DNA of 64,000 nucleotides from Blastomyces gilchristii SLH14081 (taxonomy: Eukaryota > Ascomycota > Eurotiomycetes > Onygenales > Ajellomycetaceae): positions 1,486,720 through 1,550,719 of the forward strand of contig NW_003101676.1 of assembly GCF_000003855.2 (NCBI RefSeq), read 5' to 3'. This document shows, in pieces, positions 1 through 11,923 of this stretch. The position numbers and the translations under genes are program-made. Each line of letters opens with the position of its first letter. Position 1 is the stretch's first letter. Under the pieces are notes generated by a model, which was not told the DNA's origin, searched no databases, and was given only the letters and a program-made list of their open reading frames with translations.

Positions 1-1279
1 AAAATCGATGATATCTGCGTAATTGTCGTTGTTGCGGTGGAGGAAGGGAGAGCAGAATCATGACAAAAATTCCAACTCGACCTCCATGCCGGCGCGGAGA
101 GTAAAATTTGAAAAGAGGACGGTTCATGAAGTGTAGATTTGAGACGCCCCGTTGGTCGCCATATCCATACAGCAACGGAGCCAGATAGAAGAGAAAAAGC
201 AAAAGGACACCAATCAATCTTCAGGACAATTTCCGTTTTCATGCCCCGAATACTTTCAAAAGTCTTGTCAACAGAACTGTTTTGGCACGTACAATAAATA
301 ACGGCGAAAAAAAGGAGGTGCCAACTCATATGCTCCGGATTTCCAGCCTAACAACCCCATATCTATGCATGCTTCGGCATCCTCGCACTTGTTGAATCAA
401 TTTTGGATGCCACTCACAAACCAATATTTTCTACTGCTACATGCGGCTATGCCTGATTATATATCCCCTATAGACGTGTACATAAGCGACATATTCTGTA
501 CATATTCACATGTTTTGAATGTCAAATGACCATAGCAGACTGCTATGAGAGGTTATTAACTAGATTTCTTTAATTACGTATTCTGTTAGATTATTAACGG
601 TCTATCTTGTTATAGTTAGCAGTTATATAGCGATACTATAAATTTTCTGTGAGGGCTTCAGATCTCAGGTTTGAATATAGTAGTAGCCCCCCATTAATTT
701 TCAGTGTAGTAGTTGTAGTTGTAGAGATATCTTGACTATCTATAAATCTCGTAATATAATGATAAAGTAAAAAACGATCTAGATTGGCTTGATTGATTGA
801 TTTGATTTGATTATATCATATACCGATCCAGCCCCCCCGGGGGCAAGGATTTGAACTAACGGTTTTTCTCTCAAATACTGGTGAATTATTTAAGCGCACC
901 AGAGCGCTGTGCATGTACTGCACAAGCCGTAATTCTGCCTGCCTACAAATTTTTTTCTGGCTTCCCCTGAACGAACGTATTATAACACGAATGTAACACT
1001 GTTATTATGGGAATCTCGTCATTTATATATCTAATCTACTGAGGGCTGAGCTGGCAACCTGCTAGAGCAATGTGGGAAGCCAATTCCAGGAGCCATGTAT
1101 TCATGTGGTTTTGCATACCCAGTAATAGGAGGGAGGTGTCATAGGTTTATACAATCTTCCATTGTTCCTGCTTAATATTCGTCTTGTCTGATCCTTGCTT
1201 TTAGGGAAAACACGATTGCAAAAGGGCCTTGTACTGTCCCTTTTACAGCATGGCCAATGGCATCTGAAGTGATGGCGCC
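1..1279. other. Gene-free left flank
   Basis: No reading frame with a recognisable domain or credible exon structure is visible on either strand. Roughly 470-800 is AT-rich and looks like decayed repeat DNA. A C/G run near 830-845 forms a small palindrome. A TTCAAAT-like motif on the minus strand near 850 was tested as a tRNA T-arm and rejected because the stem does not pair. Confidence 0.6.
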
Positions 1280-2320
1280 CTAGATATAGCCATACTTCAG
1301 AAGGTCAAGTGCACTGGGCCGTAGTTCTGGAACAGGATTGAGTGCGACGGGCGCTGTCTCGATATCCTTTTCCGGAATATTCTTGTCAAAGAGTTTTACT
1401 ACCCAGTGATCATGCTCGGTCCTTGTTTCATCCTTTGGCGGCAGCAATTGCCGCGTAACAGGATTCGAGTTATAATACTCAATCGCGTGAAGGCTAAACT
1501 CTTGTGCCATGGCCGCCCGGATAACATTCTCCTTGTCTGTCAATGTTCCCTCGACCTCCAAAGAGTCAAACATTCCGGGTTTCTTGAAATTGATGTGGGC
1601 TTGAAGCAGGTGCAGGTACTGTGTAAGATGTGTTAAGCATCATCTACTGCAAGAGGTGTCTTGAGTATGGAAGAAGTTACTATGCCCCAGGGCCATATAT
1701 CTGTTGCAGCTGTTCAGGGTTTGTTGAAGTACATCTCAGGACTATGGTAAGTGATTGCGGATATGGATGGGCCTTGAGAGGGCGGCCAAGCTGGTCCTTA
1801 GTTGGCCATTCGCAGCAGCGAGCTGGACAGCCGTGTAGCGACAACATACCCGTCCCAAGATTAGCAATCTTTGTTACCAAACGTTCACCGGAGCCTGGGG
1901 ACTTGTTATCGAACCCATTGACTAGGACGTTCTCCATCTTCAAGTCTGGCACATAGTGTCTATTCAATGTTAAGTCCCGTTCTCGGCAACAAACCTGTAT
2001 AAACGATATTCTTGTGGTGTATAGTCCCAGTCCAATTGCGATAGATCTTGCGCTGCACAACGATTTCTCGAATGCCTCGAGAACCATGGTCTGAGGCTCC
2101 ACATCAGAAGGAGGCGGGACAACATCGACCATCCGACGGATGTAGCCAGATTTATACAACAGCTCCTACATTTCCATCTCCCTACGGGGGCGTCTTCATC
2201 GTCCGGCTACTTGAGGACAAACTGGCGCATTGGGTCGTTCTCCTTTGCAGCGCTCCAGACATTGCACCGTTTACCTTCGCGCTGAACGAGCGGATCAAGC
2301 AAAACATAGGTATGGCAGCG
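1280..2320 (-). pseudogene. Decayed fungal protein-kinase-like gene
   Basis: Pieces of a fungal kinase-like domain lie in the right order on the minus strand. An N-lobe piece (VWSAAKENDPMRQFVLK) is followed by an RRMVDVVPPPSDVEP stretch with the hinge (MVLEAFEKSL). Then come a catalytic-loop relic (PDLKMENVLVN), an activation-segment relic (KIANLG), an SPE/TAATDIW piece (subdomains VIII-IX) and a tail ending RPSALDLLKYGYI. The pieces do not share one frame. There are in-frame stops after FVLK, before ELLYKSG, and in NKP-stop-TAATDIW where the family has Trp. The DLG-type aspartate is Asn. At least two frame shifts remain after allowing one intron at about 1960-2000. I infer an inactivated copy of the expanded fungal kinase family. 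A very poorly conserved live gene with many introns is less likely. Confidence 0.6.
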
Positions 2321-3329
2321 TTTACCAACCAGCTTCGAGCCTCGAGTTAACACACAGAGAGGGGACGACATGATATCGTAAACATCTTGTAGATGAGTTT
2401 AAGCGATTGAGCTATCACGCACTGTTTCTCCTTTCGTGACAGGAGAACGAATTCGCAGAGCAGAGCATTACAGAGGGAGCTCCATCTTGCGCAGTAATTA
2501 CTCGGAAGGGCCTTGAGCAATTTGGTTGCGATGAGGTCGCTCGCTCAAGACCAGATTAGACATAGCCTAGGTGCCTAGGTAGGTGGTGTGTGCATATTTA
2601 AGGCTCGTCCCGCAGGTCAGCTCACGCCCATTATTCTCACAGGTTGCAAGCATCCCGACTGGCTTCATTTTGTTCTCCTCTCACTGTCACTCTGTGCCCT
2701 AATTCGATAAAAAATAGGAGCCGGCGGCTATGCGGGTCTATTTTTTTGTCGTCCCGGAGCTAAGAATCGTCCTGTCATTCAGTCATCATTTGCCCCATCA
2801 ACAAGTTGAAACCTCCCGGCTCATTGGACTCGATATTTGAGGCAAAGCAGTCGGCACCCCCAGCAAGCAGATCATGGCACGGATGTCAATTGTTAGCCGC
2901 CTGTCCCCTTGATACTACTGTAGGACGGGATCCTTAACGCAAATCCGACACAAAAACCCTTGACGGAGATGCCTACCACCAGTCGCTTTCTACTCGCATT
3001 GTATCAATCACAAATTGTCTCGAGTAGCCGCCTGAATTTTAGTTTTTGAGGCGTTCTGACTCTTTGGTTGCCAGGGGCATCAAACAGTCATGCGCCTGGC
3101 TCACAGCCTGGCGGGCATCATGGGGGGAGAGAGCTCAGCTGTATATACTCGATCAAATACCCAGTCTTGTTCAGTTTCTCATTCTCCCCTTCAATAAAAT
3201 CGGTGCACTGTGTACTGACGCTGCCAATTCCCCCTTAATTTGCTTTCCATTCAATCTTCTATTCTCGAGCCTTGCTCTTTCAACCTTCATTGAAACTATC
3301 CGTATTTCCTGACGGTCACTACGGCCAAT
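2321..3329. other. Gene-free interval
   Basis: Short unrelated ORFs only. A CCTAGGTGCCTAGGTAGG direct repeat sits at about 2566-2584. No domain, tRNA or transposon terminus was recognised. Confidence 0.5.
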
Positions 3330-3838
3330 AAGGACACTGGACTTCGCGTTTTGCGGAAACTGAAATCGTGGGATCCCTTGTACCTTCATATGGAGCAAGG
3401 AGGCGGAGCCTGGCATCGTCCCGGCGTTTTCGATGAGTCGTACTTCAGCGAAGGTGTTGGAAAACGTATTGATGACGAGTTCCAGAAGCACAGTACTCAA
3501 GTCGAAGAGAAATACGGGAGCTCTATTGGGATGGCTATCATTGAGTAAGGATTCCGAGACAGGACGCAACAGCTTCATGGTCACTTTCGTCAGGGACGAC
3601 TTCCACGAGAGCGGAAATGATAAGGAGAGCCCTCTGGGGTCACCTACCAAGTCAAGGATGGCAAACATTTAACCCGGCGCCATGTCGCTGGGAGGCCGGA
3701 GGAGCAGAAAGAGGTAAGAAAAGAGGTGAGAGATTATTTGCTTGGTCTCATGATTCCGTACTGATGATATTGCAGAGTGATAAGAAGTAGCGAAGCTTGT
3801 ACCGCCGAGGATATCAAGGCGTGCCTCTCTCAGTAAGC
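3330..3838 (+). other. Possible exons of an unrecognised gene or gene relic
   Basis: Three stretches look exon-like but give no family. The first (about 3330-3545) encodes a polar peptide containing HMEQGGGAWHRPGVFDESYF and ends exactly at a good donor (GTAAGG). A second frame (to 3672) contains VTFVRDDFHESGND and then hits a stop. A short segment starting ATG-TCG at about 3681 runs to a donor GTAAGA; a branch-like TACTGAT and the acceptor TTGCAG follow, and the next segment (VIRSSEACTAEDIKACLS) again ends at a GTAAGC donor. The splice sites argue for past or present coding use. The frames could not be joined without stops, so this may be decayed. Confidence 0.25.
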
Positions 3839-4313
3839 CAGCTCGACCGTCAAGATGGGACATAAGTGGGATTGCCTTGTTTTTTGTCTCTCTGCTATCT
3901 CCCTGCCACAAGGGGTCCAATTGAAAATCAAAAAAAAGGTACGTTATAGCATACCGTGGAACGCCCATTGAAATAAATGAGCCCAAGGAATTAATATCAA
4001 ATGGACTATGGACGCATAATAGCAGGAAAGTATATAAGTAGGCTGGGTAGGTTTGGTAGCCAACTTGACAGGGGGAAAGACTGTCCGACTGTGCGAGAAC
4101 GAATCCACAGACACAATATATAAATTTATACTAAAGGTTTAAAAGGACCAAAAGAAAAAAAAGAAAAAGAAAAAGAAAAAGAAAAAAGTCAAGAAGGAAA
4201 ATTATCCAAATAGGCTGCTTTCGGCCAAAGCCGACATGGCTTCTGAAAATATTACAATGAATCTCACCGACAACGACTTCAGTTGAGAATTTTAGACCTG
4301 CTCAGTTCGGAAT
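3839..4313. other. Intergenic, 3' side of peroxygenase gene
   Basis: No gene seen. An A-rich (AAAAAG)n simple repeat lies at about 4150-4190. Confidence 0.5.
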
Positions 4314-6056
4314 TCAGAGTGGAGTTCCTCCCTTCTTTGCACCGGGGAACGTATCCAGCAACACATCCCAAATAGGCTTGCCGCCCTTGGTTAGATCAGC
4401 CAGCGCAGGGCAGTCGAGATCAAGGAGGGGAACATTGAGGGTCTCGGTTAGGAGCTTTAGAGGGGCTTCGAGTGTGGCGATGGTGCTAGATAGAGAGTTT
4501 GGAGCGAAGGCTTTGACGATCTGAAGCAGGAAGCAGATGAGATTGTTGCCCTCGAAAACGTGGCCGATGTTGGCGATGCCTGTTGTGAGATTTCCCAGGT
4601 CAAGGCCGGCAAAAGAGTCGATTTTACCCAGGTTACCGCCAATGCTGCAACGGGAAGATATTTGTTAGTATATGAGCTCCCTGTAAACCCTTACGTAGGT
4701 ATGTTCATACGCCCCTGGAATGGAAGCCAAGGGTGGTTCAAAAGACTCACCTTGCCAATTCGGGATATTTAAGTACCCAGTCAATGATATCAAGATTGAA
4801 CTGGATTAAACCGAAGTCAACTGGAGTGCGATACCAGTTTTCTGGAATCTTTTCCCAGCCTTCCTTGTACTCGAGACAGTCCTCTTCGCCATAAATACCG
4901 TAAAAGCTCTTGATAATGTTTTTTGCTGTGATCAACCTCTTTAGCATTGCCGCTGTCCACCGAATACTGGGAGACCTTCACTCACTCAAAGTACCCTGAG
5001 GGTTTTCGCGGGAATGGTTCCTGAATAGTCGACCAGGGAAAATATACCCAGCGTTGCGGTTGATCAAACCGGTAACAGGGCCATAGTAGAAATAGGGGTT
5101 CTCAAATTTGCTTTCTTGGAATCTGTCCGCTGCACGTCGTGCCATGATATCCATGTTATAATCTCCGACTGGGTGCTCTCGAGACATGTTGTACCAAGCC
5201 ATAAACTTATCCATTCGGAGGGTATGGGCGTTTCCTGTGGAATATAGATCATCCCGCGTATTGGAAGAGTCTGATTCGATCATGTTGTGAGACCCGATAA
5301 GCCCTTGCGGGGTGCCTGAGACGAATTGTCAACAACACTGATAATAAAATGCCGGGAGCTACTTCCACTCATACCAATCAATCCAAGAATCTCGTGAAGA
5401 ATATTTTCAGACTGGTTAGTCGGCCCTCCAATGCTGAATCCCGGAGTCAGGGAGATTGGGTTCCCAACCCACACTGTTCCCAAGACTCCAAGAATAGTCG
5501 CAAGGTCGATGCCCATTCCATATACTACATGTAGAGGTCATATTAATCAAAACTCAAGACGCCGTAAGGTGCGGTAGTTGGTGGCTAGCTCTCACCGTCA
5601 TTGATAGCAAAGATAACTTGCGCTGTCTGTTGGCCCCCGTTAGATTCCACAATGAGCTAGATAGGGTAGCTTTAAAGTACAGTTGTGACTCCGTTATGTG
5701 GAATATATCCATGGTTTGCCAAGGCGTTCAAACCCGGGCAAGGACCTCGCTGGTCACCAGCTTCGAAGTTTGGTGGAACGAAAGCATGTTTTCCAGTAAC
5801 TATGTTCAACTTTAGCTTAATATCACAGCTAGATAAGCCAATTGTCCATCTTACCCTCGATGGGCTTCTTCATCGTATCGACAAAGAGTCGCTTTTCCCG
5901 CTTGTGCTTAAGCTCAGCTTGGAGCAGCGAGTACGGACATCCTTTTTGGGACTGCTCTACATTGAATCTAGCAATGTTTTCTGCAGACGGGAAGGCATTG
6001 ACGAGCACATCCAACCCCATGAGGGGAAGGGCAAAGGAGAGAATTGAAAGCTTCAT
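4314..6056 (-). CDS. Secreted haem-thiolate peroxygenase (chloroperoxidase family, Peroxidase_2)
   Basis: Seven exons (6056-5855, 5799-5681, 5626-5596, 5524-5375, 5303-4986, 4925-4751, 4644-4314) join to an intact 441-codon protein. A signal peptide (MKLSILSFALPLMGL...) is followed by the family hallmark RGPCPGLNALANHGYIPHNG, whose Cys in PCP is the haem thiolate ligand. An acid-base/metal motif follows (HNMIESDSS, here E-S-D where relatives have E-G-D or E-H-D), and a C-terminal region contains YGIYGEED and GWEKIPENWYR. Families of this type use H2O2 to halogenate or insert oxygen into organic substrates outside the cell; the substrate cannot be read from sequence. The intron at 5680-5627 contains stops in the exon frame. 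It has a good branch site (CTAAC), and removing it restores the family sequence, so the gene is judged intact. Confidence 0.88.
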
Positions 6057-7870
6057 GAGAAATAAAAGGGCGACGGTTCCAAGAAAAAGAGAAAATAAAT
6101 ATGAAAACGAATGATTGGAATTTAATATCTGCCTAGGTAAACCACCATTCGGGGTCTGGAAAAGGAGTGGACAAGCTCCAACAACCAAAGATCTAGAAAA
6201 TGAGTTACAGAACGAAGCACCTCTGCGGTTATACAAAAGCTAACTTCATGGAGAGAAAATGTGAACGGATGGATATCTACTAGGTAGGATCGATATCCGG
6301 ATGACATAAGTTGAAAGAAGAAGCGGGAGTAAAAGTCTCCGAAGAATATTATTCCTGCATAGTGCTAATCCGGCATATGTGAGTGGCTTCATCCCATGTC
6401 GCGAAGCCTGCTGGGACCTCTCATGCCACGACAGAGGGCTGGGGTGGAAAACTCGACAGCATCAAAATCGAGATCGACGCAGTACAAATTTCTTTTGTCG
6501 CGCCCAGACAAGGGATCCCAGACAAGGGATGGTTGGAGAACTACGCTGCGTAAGGTAAAGTCAGAATAGCCTGTTTCAAGCCTTGTAGGCATTTTCTGGG
6601 ATAGAACCATGAAGTGGAACGAACCCACATGGTTCAAAAATAACCTTAACAAAGGGAGAGAGAGTACGATGTGCAGAATTCCATTCCATCTTGGACTAGC
6701 TGTGGGCTAAGTGCCCTAAAAGTGCCAAGGAGCGGCTCATGAGGTCGAAAACTGGAGAAGCATTGCCAGCTCCTCGCTATCTCCCAGCACGCTGGGCCGT
6801 CCTGGTTTTGTCGCTGTTGCAATTGATTGCGGTGTTGAGACCACGGAATGTTGGAATAGTTAGGGGTTCGATGTAGCGACGCTGGTGGTTGGTTGGCGAG
6901 TTGAGTAATTAATCACGTGGTGCTTCTTGCCCTAACTAGTTATCTAGCTAACTAACTAAACTACTGTATCTAACCTCCTTATTTTCTGTTAGCGCTCGAA
7001 CCATGGACAGGACACAGCCAAACGTGCCTCCAAGAATTATCTCCGACAAGCCCAGCAAGCTTCCTGTTAGAATTTAACTTTCATACGAACCTACGGGATA
7101 ACTCATCTTCTTCCCAGTACATAATCTTATAGTGAGTGTTGCTATCTGACAAGCCTTGCGAGCAGCAAGCGACTCTCTTCTACCGAATTCTCTTGGCTTG
7201 TTTGCCCTGGGGCCACACAGCTTCTCATCATGTCTCCGCCGGCCCTCAATCTGGGATTTCATGTTTGACCTGTGAGAGGAGTTACTGGAGCCTTTTTGGC
7301 TTTCAGCCTTTCTTTGGTCATTGATCAGCATCAGTGGCTTACGCTGCGTACACAAAAGTTTGTTTGTCATAGCTGCGTTCCTTCTTGGGGGTTGTTCTCT
7401 GGAGCTATGAGCATGGCCTCGATGAGAGGATTCCTTGACAACAGCCGAGGACGACTTCCCGTAGTTAGCCCTGGCTGATTCTTCGGGAGGTGGAGTGCGG
7501 AATCCCCGTCAGGAGCTGACGCCCGCGTCGGGCCTGAGGGAGGTCCATCAATATTTTTTTTAAAGTCACAATTCCTCCTCCTTGATCCTTGCGCGCCGTG
7601 AGGAACAATTCGCTATCAAGCCTCAAAATCGCCGGCGTGCGTAGATATTCTTTAGAACAGGATTTCCCATTTTCATTCATTATTGCTGGCCTCGTTCTTA
7701 TTTTATTTCCTGATTTTGGCACCTCTGACTGTTGAAGTCATCTGGCTCGCGCTTCGCCTACTCTTCACTTTCCGTTGAATTTGTCCTTGGCTTTCTCTCA
7801 GTTTCTCCCACATGCGCGGTGATTGGGTATCACGGCGCCTCTATGGTACTTAGACCGTGGATAAGTGGAT
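6057..7870. other. Gene-poor interval
   Basis: Several 60-98-codon ORFs on both strands overlap each other and show no domain. Short CTAACTAAC-like runs lie near 6940-6965. The stretch 7220-7480 reads like weak coding remnants in two frames with stops, but no family was recognised. Confidence 0.5.
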
Positions 7871-9543
7871 ATGAAGGGTTTGAACATCTTCTTGACGGGG
7901 TTTGCAGCCCTTGTTTCAGCAGCGCAAGCAGAGAGGATATATGTACCTGAATGCACGGTAGGGTGTATAACCTGAGGAATAAGTATAAAACATAGCTAAT
8001 TGTATTCAGATCGAGTGTACGAAACTGGCAATATCTGAACTATGCGCGCCAACTGACGTGAAGTGTTTGGATACCTGCACAAACCACCAGCTGGATGCTA
8101 AGATCGCACCATGCGTGGAACGGACATGTACAGTTAGAGAATCGTTGAGTAGGTGGTGGCTTCTATTCCATGATCGCTATCCACGGCTACTGATGTGATG
8201 CAGCAACGAAGAGGATCTCTGATTTAAAATGCGGACGCCCAATCCGGGACCGTACTAAGTTGATATCGGTTACGGGTGTGGTTGGGGGAGGCCTCGCGCT
8301 GTTGGCCTTCAGTTTGCGGATGATGGCAAGGTTGCCTTTTTTCAACGGTGGGCCATTTGGCATGGACGATGCGATGATAATAATAGCGATGGTTAGATCC
8401 CTATGATGACTATGGCCTTCGGTTTGAGTGGTGATTGCTAACTAAATATTAGATGTTCACAGTCCCCTTCACCGTGTTCTCAGTATTTAGTGAGTATCAC
8501 TATTCTTGACCCTGACCACACAGGAAAATATAGCTAACAATCAATTTAAAATAGTCGCAAATGCTGGCCTTGGGAAAGACATATGGCATGTTGATTTCGA
8601 CGACATCACAAAAGTTCTTTACGTGAGTAACCCCGCGTGCCTTTCTCGGGGGTCTTCGTGCGACTGACCAAGGCTTAGATATACTTTTGGGATGAGTGGA
8701 TTTATTTTTCAGCTCTCACAGCGACAAAGATATCCCTCCACTTCTTCTATCTTCGAATATTCCCAAAAAAAAGTTTCAGGATAGCCATCTATGTCGTCAT
8801 GGGCCTGACACTGGCATACGGGTTCGTCTTCATCATTGTGTCGGTGTTCCAATGCTCACCGATAAAACTTGCCTGGCTCCGGTGGGATGGCACTACCCCG
8901 GGCCACTGCAATAATATCAACCTGCAGGGCTGGACAAGCGCGGCGTTTAATATTGTCTTGGACCTACTTACTCTAGTTCTTCCCTTAAGGGAGTTATCGA
9001 AAATGGACCTTTGGCGCAGGAAGAAGATCCACATATGCATCATGTTCAGCGTCGGTTCTTTGTATGTTGATGTTTCCTTTTCCAACTTTATCTTCTTGCA
9101 ACAGAGAAGGCTGACAGTAAAACTTGATAGCGTCACTATCGTCAGCATTCTCCGCCTCCATACTCTTCTTGAATTTGCCAAATCGCACAATTTCACTTGT
9201 GAGTTTACCCTTTTAATTTCATGTCCACGAATTCAGACTAAACCAGTTTTCAGGGGACTACGTCGAAATGGGATATTGGAGTACAATTGAAATCCATGTG
9301 GGCATAATCTGCGCATGCATGCCAGCAATGCGATCCCTCCTCCGAAGACTATTTCCCAGCTTCTTCTCCTACACTCAGCATCAGAAATCTGGCACGTTCG
9401 GTAATAGCTCATCGCATGAAGAGTCCGCAATACGCAACTCGCAACGAACGCCTCAAAAGCCCGGGTTTCACGATTCGGACTCATTGCCTCTGGTCGATGT
9501 CTATAATGCTCGACTCCAGTACAGCTACTTCAATCCTAAGTAG
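7871..9543 (+). CDS. CFEM-domain Pth11-type seven-transmembrane receptor
   Basis: Eight exons (7871-7957, 8010-8148, 8204-8391, 8453-8489, 8555-8622, 8679-9061, 9131-9198, 9254-9543) give a 419-aa protein. A signal peptide ([20 protein letters not shown]) precedes a CFEM domain with eight cysteines at about residues 28, 32, 41, 48, 52, 64, 69 and 85. The fungal rhodopsin-like seven-helix core follows, with [48 protein letters not shown] and [18 protein letters not shown]. The cytoplasmic tail is short and polar (about residues 345-419). This is the Pth11 class, plasma-membrane receptors implicated in surface or nutrient sensing in several fungi. The ligand is unknown. All exon phases agree, so the gene looks intact. 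Confidence 0.9.
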
Positions 9544-11386
9544 GATCCGGCTGCCAGTCTGTCTGGTTGCTCCGCCTATTTGCCGAAATATGATTCTGCC
9601 TATCTTTTTAAGCCATGCCGTGTTCCATTCTATTTCTGTCGCTACTGTTTTAGACTTGTGATAATCGCCCTTTCGTTTTCTCATCTGCTTATTGATCTTA
9701 AGATCCCTGATACTAAATTTACGCTCGCTAGAGTCATACAGTGGGCAAGACCCATTGTTCTTTCGTTTCTCTCTCAATCTTCCCCATTTTCCCTATTTGT
9801 ATGATTTGCTAGGCTTTTCAGTTGAGAGTAATATTATTGGCGGCACAGAAAAGGGGGCTTTCATTCCTGCAGAATATCCTGGCTCAACCACTTCAAAAAA
9901 AATACACATAAGCATCCTGCGTAATCACATTTAAACGCTACCAACAAAGGGGAACATGGCTCTAAGTGGAGCCTCCGTTTCCACTATTCCCTCCCACACG
10001 GCACACGGCTTGGGGTTGCTCGTTCGGAGCCTCCGAGGCAGGTTGGACGAGACGAAATTAAGCATTTGTCCCATTTTGGAATCATGGTCAACGGACCATT
10101 GTGTACTCTCACCACAGCTAAAATACGGTCTCGCGACAATAATCAATTATCGCCTCCTCTCATACTCCCTATGACATATAGTTATATACTCTAACTAGTA
10201 AAATTGAAGTTTGCGCAGTATACGGGAAAATTCAAAGCATTTTCCAGCCGCAATCCTAGCATATTCAGCCTTTACCCGAGCCGAAGCTCCCCCAACTCCG
10301 GAGGCAAGTATGAACATGAGAGTTTGAACTAACTTATGATCATGCAAAGTGACTGGCTGGGGCCGTGGTACCTTGTTATTGTGCTAATCCCACCCACCGT
10401 GCTGGAGCATTTAGCGCTTACTCCATGGATATTGTGCAGCTTAGTTTTGATACCTGGCAGATGATCGGCATGCAAGCTCTTTTTTAAGGTTCCGACCAGA
10501 CCTCAACGCCCAAGCGGGAAATCCCTAGCAGCCCTGGCAGGCATTTTACCAAAATAACAGTTCGTCAGATAGGCATAGTGGAGCCAAAAGTTTCGCGTGG
10601 CAGAACAGAACGAATAATTGCGATTCGACTATTGTTTCAAAGGCAGAAAAGGCTCCCTCTTGGTTTTTTTTCTTGGGTATTGCCTTGCTGTTATTGGGCC
10701 CAACTCGATCCTCAGCATTCTAGAAGACTTCCTGAACATCGCTGCGAAACCTACAGACTGACAACCATACCTCCAACACTCCGCAGAACGCACTTGGCGG
10801 GGACATTTTCTCCGTCGAGTCCGAAGTTAGGATCGACAACTGCCATGCGACGGATTTCCTTAGTCGTGACTAGCTACCAATGGCGCATTAGAGAGCCTCT
10901 GAAGGGGTGTTGTGAAGGGCGCCGAAGATGAGCTCCATTTCCTGCTAATGTCTCCGATGCATGATGCCCATTCAGGATTGAGAAACGGCTGAGTTTGAAC
11001 GGTCGACGACGGTTCGTAACAGTCATACAAATATAACCGGTTCGTCTGAGCGAAATCGCAAAATCGCAAAATCGCAATTTGTGTGGAGACTACCGGCAGC
11101 GAAACCTGGTCAAGCGCCTGGCGCTCCTGCTTCCAACCCTATGATTATTCTAGGCATCATCGCACTCAACGCGAGAGGTTGGTATTGGGTTGGAGTTAAG
11201 GGTACGCAAAGGTAGATACAGCCTTGAGAAATATTGGACAATCATCATCATCATCATCAGTATCAGTATCAGTATGAGATCTTTTATACGCTGCGTAACT
11301 CCGTGTCCCCTTCATCGGATTGTTTCTCTCACCGATGCTAGAGCTGACGCCGAATGTTTTTCCGGCCGAAGTAACTAACATGAGGC
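9544..11386. other. Gene-free interval with small repeats
   Basis: ORFs here are short and mutually overlapping. An ATCGCAAA unit is repeated three times at about 11054-11075, and an (ATC)n/(AGTATC)n microsatellite lies at about 11244-11275. A minus-strand frame near 10860-11077 contains TVQTQPFLNPEWASCIGDIS, which looks protein-like, but I could not extend or identify it. Confidence 0.45.
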
Positions 11387-11923
11387 CTATCCTGTAGAAC
11401 TCCGGGTGGTGTCGTCCTGCTGTTTACTCCGCCCATCCCACCACCTGAACGAGCGAACGGGACCAGGGTCAAAAATGCGATCGTCAGGGGATGTTGCATT
11501 CATGTTGAACTCAATTCCACCCGCTCCGTCATCTGTTAAGAATAGGTTAGCACCAGGATATCGAGCAGGGGATTCATGAGTGTCCCAGGGCCAGCTACCT
11601 CTGAGCCGTGCCGAGGGGTGAAGATCTATATCATGCAGAACACTTTCATACCACATCTGAGTGTAGCCTATCCCAACTCTGGAAGGCTGCTGGGAAACCA
11701 AACTGAGCCGCCAGCAGCTGGGTTCACCCCGGCGCCTGATGAGAAAGTCCCCTGCGAGCGGGACGCGGACGCCGGGAGCGCCATCCACTGCGGGAAAAAA
11801 ATAAATAAATAAATAAAAAAGCACCCCATTAGCATGTGTAAGTTGGCCGATGGAGGGTGAGATCATTACTAACATAGTCTGTTGCAATGGATAATACTCA
11901 TAGCATCCACCTATCTCCACCAA
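11387..11923 (-). CDS. Unrecognised open frame, possibly a small gene
   Basis: A 178-codon frame is open and its middle has a protein-like composition (for example YTQMWYESVLHDIDLHPSAR and GGIEFNMNATSPDDR). A plausible intron (GTTAGT donor near 11871; T-rich acceptor ending CCCGCAG near 11792) lies within it, and skipping it changes the frame. No family was recognised and the true start is uncertain. It could be a chance ORF in GC-richer DNA. Confidence 0.2.
   Translation of the reverse strand: MVEIGGCYEYYPLQQTMLVMISPSIGQLTHANGVLFYLFIYFFPAVDGAPGVRVPLAGDFLIRRRGEPSCWRLSLVSQQPSRVGIGYTQMWYESVLHDIDLHPSARLRGSWPWDTHESPARYPGANLFLTDDGAGGIEFNMNATSPDDRIFDPGPVRSFRWWDGRSKQQDDTTRSSTG

Noticed and set aside
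840..915. Minus-strand tRNA-like segment with a TTCAAAT loop
   Set aside because: The would-be T-stem has only one Watson-Crick pair and no acceptor stem can be formed.
5627..5680. Two in-frame stops in the peroxygenase reading frame, suggesting a pseudogene
   Set aside because: They fall in a 54-nt segment with GT..CAG ends and a CTAAC branch site; removing it restores the family sequence HNGVTTTAQ and all later exon phases agree.
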